Source: Aphanomyces cochlioides (taxonomy: Eukaryota; Oomycota; Saprolegniomycetes; Saprolegniales; Verrucalvaceae). Taken from it: a DNA stretch of 64,000 nucleotides. The notes beneath the pieces were generated by a model. The model had not been told where the DNA came from. It saw only the letters and a program-made list of their open reading frames with translations, and did not search any database. The translations under genes were made by a program, and so were the position numbers. The stretch lies in the NCBI GenBank assembly GCA_019828595.1, contig JAHQRK010000027.1, positions 806,001-870,000 of the forward strand. The letters are read 5' to 3'. Positions 33,202-43,951 of the stretch are shown here, piece by piece. The first letter of the stretch is position 1. Every line of letters begins with the position of its first letter.

Positions 33202-34338
33202 TTACATCACAAACGAAAGGGCCAAGAGAGCAAGACCAGCCACAGTCGACACAGACAATGAGACTGCAGAGGACGATGGCGAGGAATCAGTCGTGTTGGA
33301 CGATGAAGTTGCCGAGTTGTTGGCCTTGGAGCGGATTTCGCAGTGGTTGCCTTCCAAACCAGCTGGGCATTGGCAAGTACCATCCACGCCACACTTGCCT
33401 TGACCGCTGCAGACACTTTCAGGAGCGGCACTGACGTCGCACTTGGCGCATTGGTCGCCCTTGGCACCAGCCTTGCAGATACACTGGCCGTTCTTGGGGT
33501 CGCAGCTACCCATGGAACCGCATTGGCCGAAACCATCACAGACATTGCCGACAGGGGCGTAGCAGTTGTCATCCGAGGAGTAACCAGCATTGCACTTGCA
33601 GCCGTAAGTCGAGTTGTATTGGGAAACAGGGCCGCAGGTTCCGTGGCTGTTGCACAATTGAGAGGCATGGGTAATTCCATAGGAGTCAGTGGTGGTGTTG
33701 CCAGCGCATGCCAGCAATTGCACAGGGGTCAAGTCAAGGAAGCCCATCTTGTTGGCGGCATACAACTTAGCATCCACGCACTTGTAGATACCATTCACAT
33801 CCTTGGTGTCACCCTTAGCGTTCTTAAAGGTGGCAGCGTAGCAGGTGACAGTCTTGTTGGCATCAGCAGGGTTGACCGAGGTACCATCAGCGCTCAAGGC
33901 ATTGTCACAGTTCTTCACTTCGGCAAAGGCACAAACGGGTTGAATTTGGCGGAACTTGGTGCTCCAGCTGTTGAACGTTGGGCAAGCACCGTTGACGTTA
34001 CCCGTGCACACATCGCCCTTGACACATTGGGATAACAAGGTCAAACCAACAAGGTTCGATTCCAAGGCAACGCACGAATATCCATCGCCATACTTGGCGC
34101 AGTCCGACGTGCGTTTGCAGCTGCCAGGGGTGGAGGAAGAGACAGTGACGGGTGGTTCTTCATCCAACGAGGCCACCACTGGCATTTCAACCGCGTTCAA
34201 CGCGGGGGTGGCGTGGTGGTAGTAACCGACAGTCGCCAACGCACCGATCGTGCCGACAGCAAACAAAAGCGCCTTCTTGGAGCGGGAATTGTCTTGGGAA
34301 TCGCCAACGTGGAAGAGAGGAGTGCGTTCAGACGACAT
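33202..34338 (-). CDS. Cysteine-rich EGF-like cell-surface protein
   Basis: A single-exon 378-residue protein from the ATG at 34338. A hydrophobic segment near residues 22-42 (KKALLFAVGTIGALATVGYY) without an obvious cleavage site suggests a signal anchor. The middle holds many Cys, including CKCNAGYSSDDNC, CDPKNGQCICKAGAKGDQC and CGVDGTCQCPAGLEGNHC, the spacing of EGF-like modules. The C-terminus is Ser/Thr/Asn rich and ends in a second hydrophobic segment (VSTVAGLALLALSFVM), typical of GPI-anchored oomycete surface proteins. Several NxS/T sequons are present. Its role may be adhesion or wall association; no enzyme motif is visible. The long frame on the opposite strand is a composition shadow. 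Confidence 0.8.
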   Translation of the reverse strand: MSSERTPLFHVGDSQDNSRSKKALLFAVGTIGALATVGYYHHATPALNAVEMPVVASLDEEPPVTVSSSTPGSCKRTSDCAKYGDGYSCVALESNLVGLTLLSQCVKGDVCTGNVNGACPTFNSWSTKFRQIQPVCAFAEVKNCDNALSADGTSVNPADANKTVTCYAATFKNAKGDTKDVNGIYKCVDAKLYAANKMGFLDLTPVQLLACAGNTTTDSYGITHASQLCNSHGTCGPVSQYNSTYGCKCNAGYSSDDNCYAPVGNVCDGFGQCGSMGSCDPKNGQCICKAGAKGDQCAKCDVSAAPESVCSGQGKCGVDGTCQCPAGLEGNHCEIRSKANNSATSSSNTTDSSPSSSAVSLSVSTVAGLALLALSFVM

Positions 34339-35035
34339 GTCTTCAACCGAGCTTTTTGAAAAGTGTCAGAAAGTCGACTTTGAGAATCCTGCGCCCCGAT
34401 ACTCCGATGGGGATCGGTGTCCAACAGCCAATAAAATTCATCTATATCGAACTCTGATTGGCTGCTTAAAAGGCAATCCGGGGCGCCGGAGCGACCAAAA
34501 CCTCAACTGGCGGATGTTGTGCAGGAAATAATATGAGGTGATAGCAACGGCCAAGAAATATATGAAAGTTTGTATACTTTAGTCAGTACGGACAGACTCG
34601 CATAGAACGGCTCGCACAACCCCGCCACAAGCGTACGGTGGGTGCATCCCATGGTTGGTTTTGATGGACGCGAATCGAAGAGACATCTAGGCTTGGCAAA
34701 AAAGTCCTGGCAGCGTGAAGATGGCGGTTTGACATAAGTGACTACCGGTACTTTGAAATACACTGGAGTTGCTGTGGATGCGAAGATAAATAGATAAGAT
34801 AGAGACAGACTATTGGAATCACTGCACAGTAGCGATGGATCCCACAGAAGAGCTCGTCAAAAGCCTTAAGCGTTGTGCTACAAGTGATTAGAAGCATATT
34901 GCCAGCCTTATTCCCATCTATGCAATAAGCTTTGGAGTAAAACATTTTTTATTTTCGACCAATCAAAATGAACTATTTTTGAAATAAGATATTTTGATTG
35001 GCTAATATTAATTTGATAACTAATTTCAGATCGAG
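34339..35035. other. Intergenic region, no gene recognised
   Basis: No supported coding frame. It includes the promoter of the EGF-like gene; near 34430-34440 a CCAATAAAA stretch could be a basal promoter element. Confidence 0.3.
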
Positions 35036-35840
35036 TCAGCTTTTGATTCGCAATCTTTCACGAACCCGCCGAGCTGCATTGACGTGCATCATGCGAGCTA
35101 ATCCGAGGCAAAACTCAGTGTATTTGGCCTCGCGGAGGTCTTCAGGATAGAGACTGAGGTTGCATCCCCACGCCGTCGCTTCTTCTTCCATAGTTGCCAT
35201 GGATGTGGCTGTAAAGGCTTGCGAAACTCGGTGAAGAATGCGCCGCTTGGTTCGTCTATTGGGTAATCGGTGGATTTCAGCCCTAGAAGCATATCTGGTT
35301 TAAGCTTAGATTGGTCATGACATGTACATCCAGAGACGATTGCTCTGGCTATGGTTATGTTTGAAAGACTCGTCGTCGTGAATTTGCTGAGCGACAATAA
35401 TGCATCGGTCGTCTCCTTCTGGGAAAACTCCACAGAGTAGATTGATCTGCTCTGCCAGAGGTGTCTTAATCCGATGGACAATCGTTGTTTCGTCAGCTTC
35501 TTTGTCGATCTACAAACAAGGATAAATGGAATTACAACAAGCATCATACTTGTGTTTCAACGGGACCAAAACCATCAGCAAGCATCATGGAGCAAATATG
35601 ATGCTGGTATAAATTGCACACGACTTCATACGGCGTGGCTTCTTCGAATTGCCGACAGTGGACGTAATCAAACGTGCCAGATTCAGCAAAGTCAATGTAG
35701 AACTCGTGGAAGTCATCGGGAGAGGACATGGACGAGAACCGATGGTGATGGAACGTTGCAGCTGCATTGTGGTAAATGTGTTTTGTGATCCAGGATTTGC
35801 CCATGGCTCGAGATGTTGGATTGGAGAAAAGCGTCACGTT
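35036..35840 (-). pseudogene. bZIP-like/START-like member I, 3' part (separated by the Polinton)
   Basis: This is the rest of exon 2 plus exons 3 and 4 of a gene whose first part lies at 54934-55409. Reading from 35840 the sequence gives NVTLFSNPTSRAMGKSW, KHIYHNAAATFHHH and YVHCRQFEEATPYE, then an intron starting GTATGA near 35548. Exon 3 has EQINLLCGVF and QQIHDDESF. Exon 4 has RRILHRVSQAF and EEEATAWGCNLS and ends at a TGA at 35036-35038. The frame is otherwise open, so the gene was probably intact before the insertion. With the promoter 19 kb away it should not be expressed as a full protein. Confidence 0.85.
35835..35840. repeat. 6 bp target-site duplication (left) of the Polinton
   Basis: CACGTT just outside the left terminal inverted repeat, repeated at 54934-54939 outside the right one. 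Six-base duplications are the rule for Polinton/Maverick integration. Confidence 0.95.
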
Positions 35841-36055
35841 AGTAACAGCTACTAAAGGTATTTCGTAACCCAACCCCACAAAAACTACAACGACAAGCAG
35901 CAACAATTATCCATCATGGTAATCAGATCATTTCACACCATCAAAAAGCATCTCCATAAGACATATGGACGCAATGCGGATCAGTAAGTACTTCTCAAGG
36001 GACAAAGTGCAACAAAAACCCAAAATACACACGCCAAACGATCCAAAGTCAAAAT
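35841..36055 (+). repeat. Polinton left terminal inverted repeat (215 bp)
   Basis: Begins AGTAACAGCTACTAAAGG and ends GTCAAAAT. It matches the complement of 54719-54933 at 214 of 215 positions; the only difference is the sixth base (C versus T). The AG start is usual for Polintons. Just inside, AAAATACTC and GAGTATTTT (36051-36076) form a small hairpin found only on this side. Confidence 0.95.
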
Positions 36056-36154
36056 ACTCACCCCTCAGAGTATTTTGCATATCTCAATTTAGCTATTAAT
36101 TTAGTCTTGAATTATAAATCTTATAGTATAACAAGATTGGAAAATCAATAGCAA

Positions 36155-36214
36155 ATGGCTCCACACAAAAAAATCACCAGAAGGCAAAAAGCCAAGAGTT
36201 CAGGTAAATCATGA
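36155..36214 (+). CDS. 19-codon basic micro-ORF
   Basis: ATG at 36155 followed by a Lys/Arg-rich peptide (HKKITRRQKAKSSGKS) and TGA. A TATAGTATAAC stretch lies about 30 bp upstream, as at other genes in the element. It is too short to judge; it may be a leftover N-terminus of a lost basic protein. Confidence 0.2.
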   Translation: MAPHKKITRRQKAKSSGKS

Positions 36215-36433
36215 CTACTATTACAATAATCAAAGACATATCTTGGATAAAATCAATGCCCGGAATCGTTACAAAAAAGAAATCAACCTATTCATGCATA
36301 TTTGTGTTTCAGATATTTAATACTAGTAATTAACTACCTCAAGGTTAAAATAATGTCAGATTTCTATAAGATATCATTTTTTTAAATCCACTAATATACA
36401 TCTTCAAGAAAAACAATTTGATCTTGAAGTAAT

Positions 36434-36448
36434 TTATATATACATATA
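36434..36448 (+). promoter_or_regulatory. TATA-type promoter of the polymerase region
   Basis: TTATATATACATATA lies 14-28 bp before the ATG at 36462. Comparable TATATA runs precede most element genes. Confidence 0.4.
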
Positions 36449-36461
36449 GATCTGAAAAATA

Positions 36462-39400
36462 ATGTCTACCAAAACCAATAATGCTATCGAAGCAACTAGA
36501 GCCAAATCAGTCATCTACCAACAAGCTAAAGCGCTAGGTCTTCCAGTATCGTGGAATATGAAAGCATCTCAAATTAAAGAAATTCTTAACCGCCCAAAAC
36601 GTCAAGATGCTGCTCAAGTCAAAATTGCCTCGATTTATACAATGTCTAAAGCTAAATCGCAACTAAATGACTTGAAAGCTCTAAAGAAAATTAACATATA
36701 TCAAACAATAACCATCTTGCTTGATCAATTCAAACGTATTCGTCACAACATACACGCTCCAGCAGACAAGAACCTTTTGGTTCATTTTTTTGATGACGAT
36801 GGCTCCACTCTTAGAACATATCATTTAAATTCCCATCAAGTAAGCATTGACGAGCTTTATGTCACAGCTCAAAATGAATATACATCGGGTGCAGACGTTG
36901 ATCTTCACATTTTACCTACGACAATGGTAACTCTAGAGTGGATTGAAGATCCCAAGCAATCAAGATCTTCGCGAAAAAACTTTCGTTACATGACAAAAGC
37001 TGACTACATGCTTGATCAATTTCAAGTGTATCCTCAATCACCAAATGGACTTCCTAAAGCATCTGAGATTCCATGCTTTTTGTATGCTCTTGAACAAGCC
37101 GGGGTCTCTAAAGTTGTTGTAAATAAGATTAAGCATATCATGTTCCATTCAGGTATTACAACTAATTTGTTCAAAAAGATTGCGGAGAAGTTCAAATAGC
37201 GTTTAACTGTCAAGACGTATAAGAATAATGACGGAGTTAAAAGTTACAATATCAATAACTACGGTCCATATAGCAAGAACGTAATTAATTTAGGTAATTT
37301 AGGTGTGACTCCAAAACATGTTTTTGCTATTAAGCAAACTAACATTACCTTGACTTATCTTAACAATCCAGAACTTGTAAAACAAGAAGGATCAACTGAG
37401 TTCGTTCTTCATAATGGAAGAGTATCTTACAATTCCAAGCGAATCAAGTTTCTCGATAGTTTTGAAAGTAATATCTCATCTATATCACAATAGAGATAAG
37501 TTACTTATTCCTATTACACAAAGGAATGTTCCTAAACTACTCAACAATGAGTATCAAAAAGTTGATTCACTTTGCGAAGAAGACTTTGGTCATGATACTT
37601 TCAGAGAAATTGGCCGTGTCGACGGTAAAATGAAATTTGGTCTATCTCCGTTCAATCAAGTTATGAACAAATATAAAAAGCAATATGAAGAAATCATCAA
37701 CTTCAACGTTATATATTTCGACTTTGAAACCCTTGTAACCAAAGAAGGCGAACACGTTGCCTACTGTATCTCTTATAAAATCCTAAAATACAAATTTAGA
37801 AAGTTGCATTCAACTGGAGAGACACAATATTTCTATGGATTTGATTGTGCAGAACGTTTCCTCGAAGCAATTCCAGTGAAGAGTCATAATTTGCTTTGGG
37901 CATATAATGCTGGCTTTGATTTACGTTTTCTAATGAAACATGTAACTAGCTTTTATCAAAAGTGCAACATTATTGAATGTGGAACTCGTCTAAACAAGCT
38001 CATTGTTTTTATAAGAGTTCTGAGATTGTTATCAAGTGCACAATGAGTTTTATCAATAACAAACTATCTAAATTACCGTCAATGTTCAAAGACGCGAGCG
38101 AAGGCCTTCGCCTTGAAAAAGAATCATTTCCTCATGACTTCATCAATGAAAATAATTATAAATCTATGTGGAAACTTAGTGATATTGACTCTTTTGAAGA
38201 CAAAGATGCCATGAATGCTAATGCTACAAAGATTAATGCTATCAAAGATGACTTTATTGATATTCAGAAGTACGCTATTCATTACTGCAATCGTGACGTT
38301 GATGTATTACATAAATGCTTTGAAGCTTTCCGAATGATGTTTATCAATCGCTTTAATATTGATGTATATCGCTTCATGTCTATGCCATCTATTGCTTATG
38401 CTATCCAACATAATCAAGGTTGCTTTGATGGATGTTTTGAACAAAATGGAACCGTACTTGGTTTCATCCGCCAAGCTATTGTTGGAGGACGTGTTATGAC
38501 TAAAAATAACAAAAAACATCACGTGAAACATCAATTGGGAGATTTTGATGCAGTATCGTTATATGCATCTGGCCAGTCGATATTACCTGGCTATGTAAAA
38601 GGCAAAGCAAAGTTCTTTAAAGGAACTCTTCCAGAGAACGCTGATTATTACATTGCACGTGTTCGATTTGATTCAATTGGCAAACATCGCAACTTTCCTT
38701 TTTTGAGCATTCAACAAGATGGGACGCGTAATTTTACAAATAATATTGTTGGTGAAAAGATGGTCGTAGGAAAGCAAGCACTGGAAGATATTGTAGAATT
38801 TCAAGATGTTAAATACACAATTATTGAAGGATGTTATTGGGGCGAAGGTTTTAACTCTCGAATCGTAGATATAGTTAAAGAATTGTTTGAAGAGCGCCTC
38901 AAATTGAAGAAGGAAGGCAATCCTCTGCAAGAAGGCATCAAGTTTCTACTCAATAGCGCTTATGGAAAATTGATTCAAAAGCCAATCGTAAAAGAAAAGT
39001 TGCTCGTGAAAGGAGCTGACAAAATCAAAGAGCATACACAAAAGAAGATTCACAAGATGATTTCGAGAACTCCAATCACTGATGATTTGGCTTTATTTGA
39101 AGAGCACAAGTATCTTTATGAACATTACTCGCCAGCACATCTTGGAGTTCAGATTCTTGATTACTCCAAACACATTATGAATAAAGGTATGTGTCTTGCT
39201 GAAGACATTGAAGCAAATATTTGGTATCAGGACACTGACTCAATGCATATTGATCGTGATGCAATATCTAAACTTGCTGATGCATTCCGTGACAAATATG
39301 GACGAGAGCTTATTGGAAAGCAAATGGGCCAATTTCACAGTGATTTTGAACTTGAATGATCAAAAGGAGAAGTCTTTGCTAAAGAGTCTATCTTTCTAGG

Positions 39401-39611
39401 GAAGAAGAGCTACTTGGATGTTCTAGCATGCGAAGGCAATGATGTTGAGGGGCATCACATCCGCATGAAAGGTATTCCAGGAGCACTGTTACAGCAGAAT
39501 CAATATGAGGCCTATTTGAAATTATTCGACGGCGAGTCAATGGAATTTGATCTAGCTCAATGTTGCTCAATCGACATTAACACTAAAACGCAGAAAGTAA
39601 GAAAAGATTGA
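36462..39611 (+). pseudogene. Protein-primed-type DNA polymerase B, broken
   Basis: The region encodes the element's replication polymerase in pieces. The N-terminal part (36462-37199) is a poorly conserved leader domain. The exonuclease domain follows with YFDFET (exo I, about 37714), WAYNAGFDLRF (exo II) and YCNRDVDVL (exo III). Polymerase motifs are GDFDAVSLYASGQ (motif A, about 38540), FLLNSAYGKL (motif B, about 38950) and YQDTDSMHI (motif C, about 39225). The reading is interrupted by TAG at 37197, a frameshift near 37440-37480, a frameshift at a T run near 38010, and TGA at 39357, after which the same frame continues to 39611. Catalytic residues look conserved between the breaks, so decay is recent or some breaks are assembly errors. 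Confidence 0.88.
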
Positions 39612-39663
39612 AGTTTATGAGAAAAGTATCATTTCAATAAGTATATAATCGAACATTTATTTA

Positions 39664-40764
39664 ATCAGCTATATTTTTCGCCAGACTGGATTTATTAGTG
39701 CTAAAGCTTTGTATAGAAAAGCAAAAGCAATAAACAGTTCTATAACATTAAAACATGTTCGCGACTGGTACAAAAAGCAAACTGAAATTCAGCAGCACTC
39801 TACACAAACCAAGAAGTTTCCTGAGTTTAAAATCTCAAGTAATAATCCTAATTCATGGCAGATAGATTTAGCATTCTGGAAGAAGAAGCCAATATTTATT
39901 GCAATCAATATTAACAGTCGAATTGGGTATGCTAAACTGTTAAAAAACAAAACTGCACCAGTAGTGAAAAAAGCGTTAAACGAATTTATAGCTATACATA
40001 AAACGCATTCACTAACATCAGACAATGGATCAGAGTTCATGAATAAACAGGTTCAAGAATTGATAACAAAAGAGCCTATAAGTCACTACGCAGGTGAATC
40101 TGGTGATCATACTATCTTAGGAAAGATAGATCGCTTTATTAGAACGTTGAAAGGAAGATTAACTAAAATGCATGACAATGGTATATTCAATGTTCTAACT
40201 CAAAAGCATCTCAACGATGCAATTGCCAACTATAATGACACAGAACACTCATCTCTTCATAAGACACCAAACGAAATGAATGGAAAAGTTGTGTTTTCTG
40301 AAAATGAACATAACCAAAATGTAGCTAAGCAAGTTTTGAATAACATACCCATTCGTTCAACAGTGCGTTACAAATTGAAACCAAAGACTCCATTTGAAAA
40401 AGAAGGTGCAAAATATTCCAAATCAGTATACGAATTTGTAGGGTTAGATGGTCTAAAGATGCATTTACGTTCAAAGAACAATCATGTTGTTTATAAACCA
40501 GTTAATGATGTTAAAATAGTACAAGCACAAACTACAGATGTCAATGGGAAAGCAAATGATAGAAGCAATCGTAGATTGCCAGTTGCCGAAGGCAATATAT
40601 ATGAAGCAGAAAAGATTCACAAAAGGCTCAAGAATGGAAAATATAGGTATCTTGTAAGGTGGGCTGATGGTGATGAAACATGGGAAACACAAAACAATTT
40701 AAGAATATTTAATAAAAGTCAAATGAGTCAATTAGAGAATAATTATTTTAAGGATTTACAATAA
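39664..40764 (+). pseudogene. Retroviral-type integrase with C-terminal chromodomain, 5' end damaged
   Basis: The main frame gives an N-terminal region (FISAKALYRKAKAIN, ITLKHVRDWYKKQ), a catalytic core with WQIDLAFW (first Asp) and LTSDNGSEF (second Asp), and ILGKIDRFIRTLKGRL where the third acidic residue is expected; here it appears as Asp instead of the usual Glu. The C-terminus is a chromodomain (YEAEKIHKRLKNGKYRYLVR, then WADGDETWETQNNL) that may steer insertion to particular chromatin. No ATG opens the frame: the sequence before it (LFNQLYFSPD) is in another frame, so a frameshift near 39685 has probably removed the start. It lies directly downstream of the polymerase on the same strand. 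Confidence 0.85.
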
Positions 40765-40802
40765 ACTATGAAATATATATACACTAATTAATTCGTAGTA
40801 AA

Positions 40803-41687
40803 ATGTATCCAAGCTATAAGGATCTCGCTGATAAGAAACAAAAGTTACAAAAATACTATGGTCAAATCAAGTTTGATCAAAAGATTGATGCCATTAAACA
40901 AAAGGCATATGAAAATGCTATTTGGAGTAGCGATATTGCATCAAATATGATTTTACCGAAACCTCAGATGACTTCAAATGAAACTCAAACCAACTCGTCG
41001 GAGGCTAGAACTATTGAAACTCAAACTGAACCAAAAGCAAAAAAAAGATTAAGTGATCTCACACCGCCTTTAACAACAAGAAATCGCTACGGGCTATTAT
41101 CAAGCAGCGATGATTAAGAAGAGACCCAATACAATCAAACTTCAATAGATTCAAATAAGCTTGCTAGAGATGAAATTATACAACTTTACAAATCAAATTG
41201 GCACGTTTTTAGAACAAGAAAGATTTCTCCGATATTACTAACAGGCTCTGAAGATACGAGTGTATATTTGGGGCGAACAGCTAAGCTATTTACTATGGGT
41301 AGTGGCAATAAAAATAAGAATAAGCGTGTAGCTGATTATGATTGGATTGCTACAAAAGAAAAAATTGACAAAATTATTGATGAAAATAGACGATTAAATG
41401 CTCTCCAACGAGGCATTACTCAAATGACAGTTAAAGACGAACCTGATGTTAAAGACGAATCAAATGTTAAAATGGAAGGACAAGGATTTAAGTTAATTAC
41501 ACGCAAAAAACTAATTGGAAGAGGCTTAGTTGGAGCTGGAATTTCACATATACATAATTTTGAAAGAGAATATTTATATCGGCCTCTTGGTTCTAAATAT
41601 GTTAATCTTAAAGCTCTTGGTCAAGGATATCTAAGTTTAAGACATCCATCTGGAAATTCTTGTTTCAAAAGATTGCAAAATGTCTGA
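40803..41687 (+). pseudogene. Polinton hypothetical protein with in-frame stop
   Basis: ATG at 40803, preceded by TATATATACA about 35 bp upstream. The first 104 codons are Lys/Gln rich with a Thr/Ser-rich stretch (SNETQTNSSEARTIETQTE). A TAA at 41115-41117 stops it, but the same frame continues open for another 190 codons to 41687 with DEPDVKDESNVKMEGQGFKL and LIGRGLVGAGISHIHNFERE. I read it as one protein of about 294 residues cut by one substitution. No domain recognised. Its place after the integrase and the Gly/Lys-rich C-terminus suggest a structural or virion-associated role, which is a guess. Confidence 0.55.
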
Positions 41688-42013
41688 AAAATTAATTCAA
41701 ATCATCAAAATCCTGATTTTTGATGGAGTTATTGACCATATTCTTTACAATCAGCTAGATAATGCTGATAAAATAACCTTTTACGATACGCTGAAAGTTT
41801 GTAAATTACTTAATTCATTCAAGGAAACAATTACAGATCCGTGCGAATAGTGATAAATATGCTGCTGAGTTTAATAAGCTAATTGGAGAACTTAAGGTAG
41901 GAAATGATAGTCCAACAGTAAAATCAGAATTAAAGAAGATGTCAATTCACTTATTTCAAAATGGGGTTTTAAATGAAAAACAATTTAATGATATTTTGAA
42001 GCTCACTATATAG
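41681..42013 (+). pseudogene. Small Polinton hypothetical protein, frameshifted
   Basis: ATG at 41681 overlaps the end of the previous frame by 7 bases. It reads MSEKLIQIIKILIFDGVID and stops at 41851; a shift near 41825 reveals a continuation (ANSDKYAAEFNKLIGELKVG, ending FNDILKLTI) to a TAG at 42011-42013. The whole would be about 110 residues, mostly helical. No known domain recognised. Confidence 0.45.
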
Positions 42014-42043
42014 GAACAAAAAGTTTATCTGTTATCAAATAAA

Positions 42044-42247
42044 ATGAAAATATTCAATGTTAGAAGTCCGTTTATGAAAAAATACAATCAGAAGGCTAAG
42101 GAAAATGAGGAGAAATTGATTGAAACAATGGAAAACTTAGTGATAGATAAAACTGAGCCAAATACCAGTTTTCAGAGATATGGGCCAAGTATTGATGAAT
42201 ATAAGCGAAAAAAGAAATTAGAGAAAGCAAAAACGTTTGCTCTTTAA
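42044..42247 (+). CDS. Small hypothetical Polinton protein (67 aa)
   Basis: Intact frame from the ATG at 42044, highly charged (NQKAKENEEKLIETMENL, YKRKKKLEKAKTFAL). It sits 30 bp after the previous gene and before a strong hairpin. No domain recognised; a short coiled coil is likely. Confidence 0.5.
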   Translation: MKIFNVRSPFMKKYNQKAKENEEKLIETMENLVIDKTEPNTSFQRYGPSIDEYKRKKKLEKAKTFAL

Positions 42248-42279
42248 AATAATATAGAGAAAGGTTATCTGTAGACGTA

Positions 42280-42300
42280 GTCGGAAGATAAGCTTCCGAC
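42280..42300. terminator. Hairpin after the 67-aa gene
   Basis: GTCGGAAG and CTTCCGAC form an 8 bp stem around a 5 nt loop, in otherwise AT-rich DNA between two plus-strand genes. It could mark the 3' end of transcripts, as hairpins do in some giant viruses and virophages. Confidence 0.4.
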
Positions 42301-42378
42301 CCTATCATAGTAATTTAATTATTATTTTTTCATTTTATGTAATACATTGAATATATAATTCGTGTAAATCAAAGAAGA

Positions 42379-42852
42379 ATGAAAGGAACGGGAGGTTATA
42401 AAGTAGTTCATGTATCGTCAAAAATTTCAAAAAGTAAGCTTGCGAAGGCATCAAAAGGAGGAACCGTAGTGTTTTCAAAAGATGATCTTATCGGTGATAC
42501 ACCAATGCTAGTTCATCCTTCCAACTATAGCAAAATTGTTACGGCTCAGAAGGCTGGTAAAGGCGCTAGATTAGATTTTAATCACGGTGAAATTCAACAC
42601 GATTTAGGTCATCATCAAAGTGGTTCCTTGTGGGATTCAATCAAGAGTGGTTTAAGCACGGCTTGGAATAGCGTGATTAAACCTGTTCTAAGTGGGGTTG
42701 GGGACGCTGTCGCTTATAGTAACCCTGAATTAGCTGGCTTGCGAGAAGGTATTCGTAATCTTAGCGGCATTGGTTTTAAAGGTTCTCAAGCTGCTAAAGA
42801 CCGTATGGCTGCTGTTCGTTCAAAGAAACGTGGAGGTAGCTTCAAGTTGTAG
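42379..42852 (+). CDS. Basic glycine-rich virion-type protein (157 aa)
   Basis: Intact frame from the ATG at 42379, with GAATATATAATTCG about 30 bp upstream. The N-terminus is Lys/Ser/Gly rich (MKGTGGYKVVHVSSKISKSK), the middle has an amphipathic segment (LWDSIKSGLSTAWNSVIKPV), and the C-terminus is basic (RMAAVRSKKRGGSFKL). The composition recalls adenovirus-pVI or virophage minor virion proteins that bind DNA or capsid and disrupt membranes; this is by analogy only. It lies in the capsid-gene half of the element, which fits a virion role. Confidence 0.5.
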   Translation: MKGTGGYKVVHVSSKISKSKLAKASKGGTVVFSKDDLIGDTPMLVHPSNYSKIVTAQKAGKGARLDFNHGEIQHDLGHHQSGSLWDSIKSGLSTAWNSVIKPVLSGVGDAVAYSNPELAGLREGIRNLSGIGFKGSQAAKDRMAAVRSKKRGGSFKL

Positions 42853-42924
42853 GGCATAAAAATACCCTTTTACGTTTGATCATAAGCTTTAAAATTCATA
42901 TATATAGCCTATAGCATATACACT

Positions 42925-43536
42925 ATGAATGATTACAAAACTGGCATTATCTATAAAATTGTACATACTCAATCTGAAATAAGCTATGTAGGTATGAGAT
43001 GGATAGATTATCAAAGCGTTGGCAAAAGCATAAAGAATCACATAAAAGTAGCCATTCAAAAACGAGTAATCATATTTCAATTAATTCTTATATGCGACAA
43101 TATGGAGTTGAAAACTTTAAAATTATGACAATTAAAGAATATCAAGTCGTTGATAAGCAACATTTGAAGGTTTATGAAACTCTTTGGATTAATAAATTAA
43201 TATGTGTTAATAAAGTTAACTCATTTAATCCAATTCCTAAGAAAGAGTATAAAAAAGTGTATCGTGGAAATAACAAAGACAATTTAGCTCAAGTGAATAA
43301 GGAATATTATTATGCGACACAAAGCCAAAGTATCCGAGCTCAAAAAGGACTATAGAGAGAGAAATAAAGAACACATTCTAAAAAAGAAAAGAGCATACAG
43401 GATTGCTAACAGAGATATGATCAGAGAAAAAGAAAAAGAAAAATTCGAATGCGAATGCGGTGGTAAATACACAAAAAGTCATAAAGCGTCGCATCTTAGA
43501 ACTAAAAAACACCAATCTTTTGTAAATAATCAGTAG
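42925..43536 (+). pseudogene. GIY-YIG endonuclease with C-terminal zinc knuckle, frameshifted
   Basis: The start (ATG 42925) gives GIIYKIVH and SYVGM, the GIY and YIG halves of the fold. After a shift near 42995 the second frame supplies RLSKRWQKHKESHKSSHSKT and the later catalytic region (YGVENFKIMTIKEY, ETLWINKL). A second shift near 43315 leads to a Lys-rich linker and the zinc knuckle CECGGKYTKSHKASHLRTKKH, ending at 43536. TATA-type sequence (CATATATATAGCC) lies about 30 bp before the ATG. Such nucleases are common passengers in Polintons and large DNA viruses. The two shifts imply this copy is inactive unless they are sequence errors. Confidence 0.75.
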
Positions 43537-43570
43537 TAAAAAAATATACATCTATATAGAATACCTGACA

Positions 43571-43768
43571 ATGGTTTTTGATCTGGCAATAATAAAGAAG
43601 ACTAAAGAAATGACAGAAGCCCAGCTTAAACGACATCTCATTCCACATAAAAGAAACAGATACATTTGCGAGTGTGGTGAATCTGTGAATGTGAGGCATA
43701 AAAATTCTCACGAGAGATCATTCAATCATAAAAAAGCAATGATTGAGATTGAGCGAGATGGAAATTAG
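43571..43768 (+). CDS. Small zinc-knuckle protein related to the GIY-YIG C-terminus
   Basis: Intact 65-residue frame from the ATG at 43571. YICECGESVNVRHKNSHERS and FNHKK repeat the Cys-x-Cys-Gly...His...His pattern at the end of the preceding gene. A TATACATCTATATAG stretch lies 15-30 bp upstream. It seems to be a duplicated stand-alone copy of that module and could bind nucleic acid. No other domain. Confidence 0.55.
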   Translation: MVFDLAIIKKTKEMTEAQLKRHLIPHKRNRYICECGESVNVRHKNSHERSFNHKKAMIEIERDGN

Positions 43769-43824
43769 ATTTAATCTATTTTTTTTACTTTGGTTCAGCT
43801 CCCTTCAGTCTTGTATTGACGCAA

Positions 43825-43840
43825 CCGCATTTGCTTGCGG
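43825..43840. terminator. Hairpin between convergent Polinton genes
   Basis: CCGCA and TGCGG form a short stem in the 180 bp gap between the convergent zinc-knuckle and minor-capsid genes, a GC-richer patch than its surroundings. Possible shared 3'-end signal. Confidence 0.3.
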
Positions 43841-43951
43841 CACTGCCTACAGCAAAGCGCTAGCTTTTTCTCTAATACTAAGGGTAGAGAGCTTGTCTCT
43901 CTAGCCTGACGTCTAGAGCGACTTCTCTTTAATAATCAACTGAATCAAGAT

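Noticed and set aside
33343..34035. 230-codon plus-strand frame opposite the EGF-like gene
   Set aside because: It is a composition shadow of the cysteine-rich minus-strand gene: Ala/Gly/Val-rich, no domain and no start context.
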